Of a DNA stretch of 9,397 bases, positions 6,473 to 9,397 are shown piece after piece. Position 1 is the first letter of the stretch, and each line of letters starts with the position of its first letter. The notes beneath the pieces were generated by a model. It did no database searches. It was not told where the DNA came from and saw only the letters and a program-made list of their open reading frames with translations. The position numbers and the translations under genes are program-made. Origin of the DNA: a bacterium (lineage in GTDB: Bacteria > Chloroflexota > Dormibacteria > Aeolococcales > Bog-877); contig JAJZGN010000066.1 in the NCBI GenBank assembly GCA_021798435.1, positions 1-9,397 of the forward strand, in the 5' to 3' direction.

Positions 6473-7495
6473 TCAGGGCTGGGAGCGGTGCAGGAGCTTG
6501 CGCAGATCGTGGACTGCATCCACCCAGCGGATGGTCCCGCTCTGGGACCGCATCACCACCGAGTGGGTGGTCACCGTGTCGCCGGCGAAGCGCACCCCGC
6601 CCAGCATCTCCCCATCGGTGATCCCGGTGGCCGCAAAGAAGATGTTCTCGCCCCCGGCCAGCTCGGCCGCGGTGAAGACGTGGCTCTCGTCGTACCCCTC
6701 AGCGCGCACCAGGCTGCGCTCCTCGTCGTGGCGGGGCCAGAGCCGGCACTGCATGTCCCCATCGATGCAGCGCACGGCGCAGGCGGTGAGCACCGCCTCG
6801 GTGGCCCCGCCCACCCCCATCAGGACGTCGATCCCGGTTCTCTCCGGCAGCGCCGCCATGATCCCGGCGGCCACGTCGCCGTCGCTGATCAGCATCACCC
6901 GAGCGCCCGCCGCCCGGACCTCCGCCAGCAGCCCTTCGTGCCGGGGTCGGTCCAGCACCACCACTGTGAGGTCCTCCAGGTGGCGCTCCTCGGCCTCGGC
7001 CACCCGGGCCAAGTTCTCGGCCACCGACAGGCGGAGGTCGATGGCGCCCTTGGCGCGGGGACCGACCACCAGCTTCTCCATGTAGAAGCAGTGGGTGCGG
7101 AGCAAGGTGTCGCGCTCCGACAGGGCCACGGTGGCGATCCCCCCCGGCAGCCCCCGGGCCACCAGCCGGGTCCCGTCGATGGGGTCCACCGCCACGTCGA
7201 CCAGGGGCGGATTGCCGTTGCCGACCTCCTCCCCGATGTAGAGCATGGGGGCCTCGTCCTTCTCCCCCTCACCGATCTTCACCACCCCCGACATGTCAAC
7301 GTAGGCGAGGCTGCGCCGCATCGACTCCACGGCGGCCCGGTCGGCGGCGATCTTGTCGTCCCGGCCCATGAAACGGGCGGCCGACATCGCCGCCCCCTCG
7401 GTGACCCGCACCAGGTCCATGGCCAGGTTGCGGTCGGTGGGGCTGCCCGGGTCGGTGGTCAGGATGTGGATGGCGCTCAGGTGATCCTTTGCCAC
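6473..7495 (-). CDS. glpX: Fructose-1,6-bisphosphatase class II (GlpX)
   Basis: GlpX removes the 1-phosphate from fructose-1,6-bisphosphate to give fructose-6-phosphate in gluconeogenesis. The 340-residue length is normal. Motifs in order are DRNLAMDLVRVTE (21-33), the metal-binding GEGEKDEAPMLYIGE (75-89), DPIDGT (104-109), LISDGDV (202-208) and GVGGATEAV (227-235), where relatives often have GVGG(S/T)PEAV. Some cyanobacterial and other relatives also act on sedoheptulose-1,7-bisphosphate, which cannot be excluded. The start is GTG at 7493-7495, the furthest upstream in-frame start. There is no clear ribosome site, but a TATCCT -10-like hexamer (7510-7505) lies 9 bases before it, compatible with a very short or absent leader. 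It is divergent from the DUF971 gene across 56 bp. Confidence 0.96.
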   Translation of the reverse strand: MAKDHLSAIHILTTDPGSPTDRNLAMDLVRVTEGAAMSAARFMGRDDKIAADRAAVESMRRSLAYVDMSGVVKIGEGEKDEAPMLYIGEEVGNGNPPLVDVAVDPIDGTRLVARGLPGGIATVALSERDTLLRTHCFYMEKLVVGPRAKGAIDLRLSVAENLARVAEAEERHLEDLTVVVLDRPRHEGLLAEVRAAGARVMLISDGDVAAGIMAALPERTGIDVLMGVGGATEAVLTACAVRCIDGDMQCRLWPRHDEERSLVRAEGYDESHVFTAAELAGGENIFFAATGITDGEMLGGVRFAGDTVTTHSVVMRSQSGTIRWVDAVHDLRKLLHRSQP

Positions 7496-7551
7496 GGCGC
7501 GGCCAGGATAGCGGCTGGGGGCGCGGCGAGGTGTGGTGACATCATGGGAAG

Positions 7552-7866
7552 GTGAAAGAGCTGCCGACCCCCACCCGGTTCGCCTACGACGACGACGCCC
7601 GGGCGCTGCTGGTCGAGTGGCGGGACGGGGGGCGGCAGCGGATCCCCTTCGCCGAGCTGCGGCGCGCCTGCCCCTGCGCCTCCTGTCGCGGCGAGCTGGG
7701 TTCCCCGGGACGCTTCGACGTGGACCCCGAGCTCCACCCCGGTGAGGACGAGCTCGCCGACATCGCCCTGGTGGGCAACTACGGGCTCAAGGTGGTCTGG
7801 GCCGACGGGCACGACACCGGCATCCACCGCTTCGAGCAGCTGCGCCAGCTGGGGCAGCTCAGCTAG
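7552..7866 (+). CDS. DUF971 protein (gamma-butyrobetaine hydroxylase-like N-terminal domain)
   Basis: The 104-residue protein consists almost entirely of the GBBH-like N-terminal domain. It has LLVEWRDG (19-26), the Cys cluster RACPCASCRGELG with C40, C42 and C45, and VGNYGLKVVWADGHDTGIH (74-92). In eukaryotic hydroxylases this domain binds zinc. In bacteria the stand-alone form, or its fusion to Mrp/ApbC-type proteins, is linked to iron-sulfur cluster handling, though its role is not settled. The start is GTG at 7552 with GGGAAG immediately before it, too close for an ideal ribosome site. CATCAT at 7540-7545 could be a -10 box of a leaderless promoter. Its TAG stop (7864-7866) overlaps the 3' end of the convergent receiver gene by 8 bp. 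Confidence 0.92.
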   Translation: MKELPTPTRFAYDDDARALLVEWRDGGRQRIPFAELRRACPCASCRGELGSPGRFDVDPELHPGEDELADIALVGNYGLKVVWADGHDTGIHRFEQLRQLGQLS

Positions 7867-8254
7867 GTCCGGGCGCGGCCCCACCCGCGGCCTCCAGCAG
7901 CGCCCGCAGCCGGGCGGCCACGATCGTGGGCTTGAAGGGCTTGATCACCACCTCCCGGGCGCCGGCGGCCCGGGCCCGCTCCTCCCCCGTGGGGTCCCTT
8001 TGCTCCGGCATCAGGACGACCCCCGCGGGGGGTTCGAAACCGGAGTCCACCAGCCGCCGGCAGAGCTCCCGGCCGTCCTCCTCCAGGGTGATGTCGCAGA
8101 GCAGAAGGTCGACCCCCCCCTCGCGGCAGAGGGCCTCAGCCTCGGCGGCCGAGCGGACCCAGGTCACCCGGTGGCCCTCCTGGGTGAGCTTGAACTCCAG
8201 GATGCGGCCGATCATCGGCTCGTCCTCCGCCAGCACGATGTGGGCCCGGTCCAT
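7859..8254 (-). CDS. Stand-alone response-regulator receiver domain protein
   Basis: This 131-residue protein is a CheY-like receiver with no output domain. The acidic pair is E10-D11 (LAEDEP), the phosphoacceptor is D54 (LLLCDITLE), and the signalling Lys is K105 (VIKPFKP). The usual Thr/Ser after strand 4 (LTA) is Met here (M82 in VVLMPEQ), so the standard Thr/Tyr switching mechanism may be altered. No histidine kinase is in the window, so its partner is unknown. The start is ATG at 8252-8254 without a ribosome site. A TAAACT hexamer exactly 6 bases upstream suggests a leaderless transcript. Its end overlaps the convergent DUF971 gene by 8 bp, and it is divergent from the SEDS gene. Confidence 0.93.
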   Translation of the reverse strand: MDRAHIVLAEDEPMIGRILEFKLTQEGHRVTWVRSAAEAEALCREGGVDLLLCDITLEEDGRELCRRLVDSGFEPPAGVVLMPEQRDPTGEERARAAGAREVVIKPFKPTIVAARLRALLEAAGGAAPGPS

Positions 8255-8280
8255 AGGCCGAGTTTAGGTGCCGCCGGCCT
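8255..8280. promoter_or_regulatory. Inverted repeat around a possible leaderless promoter of the receiver gene
   Basis: A perfect inverted repeat AGGCCG-N14-CGGCCT abuts the start codon of the receiver gene. Inside it, on the minus strand, lies TAAACT (8266-8261), a TANNNT -10 hexamer 6 bases from the ATG. No good -35 is seen. It may be an operator over a leaderless promoter, or a chance palindrome in GC-rich DNA. Confidence 0.35.
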
Positions 8281-8425
8281 CATCCCCGCGGAATCACGGC
8301 CCGCCATCGCTGCCAGCATGGCGACCGGCGAAACAACCCGGGTGCCGCGAGCGTTGGAGCGGTGAGGGGTGGGGGAAGGCTCACCCCTGCCCGCCCCGGA
8401 CGCTCTCCCAGCAGCCCCGTACCGG
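8281..8425. other. Remainder of the divergent intergenic region before the SEDS gene
   Basis: No gene is supported here. A hairpin-forming repeat AGGGGTG (8365-8371) with CACCCCT (8382-8388), alternatively GGTGAG with CTCACC shifted by a few bases, lies near a possible alternative GTG start at 8369. A promoter for the SEDS gene is expected, but no clear boxes are visible. Confidence 0.35.
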
Positions 8426-9397
8426 ATGCCTTCCATGCCCCGTCGCCGCCACCGCCTCATGAGCCGCTCCCGCCGGGGCCCTCTGGTCCCGGTGTCGAGG
8501 CTCGGCCCGGCGATCGCCCAGGCGGTTCCGGCCATCGACCCCGTGATGATGGCGGCGATCGGGTTGCTGGCCGTCCTGGGGGTGATGAACCTGGTCGCGG
8601 TGGGGGACACCGCCCTCGCCCTCCACCAGAGCGTCGCGGTGGTCCTGGGGCTTCTGGTCATGCTCTGGGCCTGGCGCACCCCCGGCCGCTGGTGGCCCTG
8701 GCTCGGGAGGCTGGCCTATGCCGGCTCGGTCCTCCTGCTCCTGGGCGTGGCCGCCCACGGGGTCGAGGCGTACGGCGCCAAGCGGTGGCTGGACATCGGG
8801 TCCTTCGTCCTCCAGCCGTCAGAGCTGGCGGAGCTGGGGCTGGCCCTGGTGCTCGCCGAGGTGATGTCGCGGCGGGACTGGCGCGAGCGCACCCGGGTGG
8901 GGATGGCTCTCCTCCTCACGGTGATCCCGGTGGGCCTGACCCTGCTCGAGCCCGACCTCAGCACCTCGGCCCTCCTGGTCCTGATCGCGGTCGCCGCGCT
9001 GGTGCTGGGCCGGGTGCGCTGGCGGGTGATCGGGGGGCTTGGAGCGCTGGGGTTGGTCCTGCTCCCGGTGGGACTGCACCTGCTTCGGCCCTACCAGCTG
9101 GCCCGGCTGCACAGCTTCCTCTCCGGGGCGGGCGGCTCTGGCGGAAGCTTCACCTTGGAACAGGCCCACATCGCGATCGCCTCCGGCGGGCTACTCGGCA
9201 TCGGCCACTCCACGATCTCCCAGCTGCTGGCGTCCTACCTCCCGGCCCGGGAGACCGACCTGGCCTTCGCGAGCCTGATCGAGCAGTACGGGCTGGTGGC
9301 CGGGGCCCTGGCCCTCGTCGCGGCGGCCCTGCTCACCTGGCGCCTGGCGGCGGCGGCGGCGTCGGCCAGAACGCCCCAGGTGGCGCTCATGGCGGGG
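8426..9397 (+). CDS. SEDS-family peptidoglycan glycosyltransferase (FtsW/RodA/SpoVE), 3' end outside the window
   Basis: SEDS proteins are integral membrane enzymes that polymerise lipid II into glycan strands together with a class B penicillin-binding protein. The 324 residues seen begin with an arginine-rich cytoplasmic tail (1-38), followed by many hydrophobic helices (about 40-58, 66-82, 96-111 and others). Family motifs are AKRWLDIG (118-125), LQPSEL (129-134), EPDLSTS (175-181), QAHIAIASGGLLGIG (246-260) and LPARETDLAFA (272-282), whose D278 aligns with the catalytic Asp (D297 in E. coli FtsW). The near-invariant Lys of QPSE-x2-K is Glu (E136). About 60 or more C-terminal residues should follow. 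The start is uncertain: ATG 8426 lacks a ribosome site, while GTG 8369 has a GGAG 9 bases upstream. FtsW and RodA cannot be distinguished without neighbours. Confidence 0.9.
   Translation, partial: MPSMPRRRHRLMSRSRRGPLVPVSRLGPAIAQAVPAIDPVMMAAIGLLAVLGVMNLVAVGDTALALHQSVAVVLGLLVMLWAWRTPGRWWPWLGRLAYAGSVLLLLGVAAHGVEAYGAKRWLDIGSFVLQPSELAELGLALVLAEVMSRRDWRERTRVGMALLLTVIPVGLTLLEPDLSTSALLVLIAVAALVLGRVRWRVIGGLGALGLVLLPVGLHLLRPYQLARLHSFLSGAGGSGGSFTLEQAHIAIASGGLLGIGHSTISQLLASYLPARETDLAFASLIEQYGLVAGALALVAAALLTWRLAAAAASARTPQVALMAG

Noticed and set aside
4008..7085. A 1025-codon open frame on the plus strand.
   Set aside because: It lies antisense to pckA and glpX and crosses the CBS gene in another frame; its product is low-complexity Gly/Pro/Arg/His-rich sequence with no domain. 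It is a by-product of high GC.
1..9397. tRNA or rRNA genes, CRISPR arrays, insertion sequences, phage or defence genes.
   Set aside because: No direct repeat arrays, transposase-like proteins, cloverleaf-like segments or defence domains were found by reading; nearly all bases belong to identified housekeeping-type genes.

Overview
The window is very GC-rich (roughly 70 percent by eye), densely coding, and uses several GTG starts. No intergenic gap exceeds about 170 bp. It reads as an ordinary bacterial chromosome segment, with no sign of phage, plasmid or transposon. The ATP-type (not GTP-type) PEP carboxykinase, class II fructose-bisphosphatase, high GC and possible leaderless genes suggest a GC-rich Terrabacteria-type lineage (Chloroflexota, Dormibacterota or a deep-branching actinobacterium). 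This placement is a weak inference.

Left part, minus strand, 5825 down to 1: seven co-directional, tightly packed genes. In transcription order they are ATP-dependent PEP carboxykinase, an isochorismatase-like cysteine hydrolase, a SAM-dependent methyltransferase, a dCMP deaminase, a MogA/MoaB-type molybdopterin protein, a HAD-superfamily hydrolase and a GH36-type alpha-galactosidase that runs off the window. Spacings are 4, 10, 57, -4, 9 and 13 bp, so they could form one transcript. The alpha-galactosidase carries an in-frame TGA exactly where the conserved Trp of its WCSW motif belongs.

Middle part: a CBS-pair protein with a C-terminal zinc ribbon (plus strand, 5974-6468) is divergent from pckA across 148 bp. 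It converges almost stop-to-stop with glpX (minus, 7495-6473). pckA and glpX are both committed gluconeogenic enzymes, so they bracket a protein of a type that often binds adenine nucleotides. This could be a gluconeogenesis locus with its own energy sensor, which is inference.

Right part: glpX is divergent from a small DUF971 (GBBH-like N-terminal domain) protein on the plus strand, whose stop overlaps the 3' end of a minus-strand stand-alone receiver-domain protein. Beyond a 171-bp divergent intergenic region, a SEDS-family (FtsW/RodA/SpoVE) cell-wall polymerase runs off the right edge.

I do not see a convincing undescribed multi-gene system. The best leads are the TGA in the alpha-galactosidase, the divergent PEP carboxykinase subfamily, the CBS-zinc ribbon fusion between two gluconeogenic genes, and altered conserved residues in the receiver and SEDS proteins.
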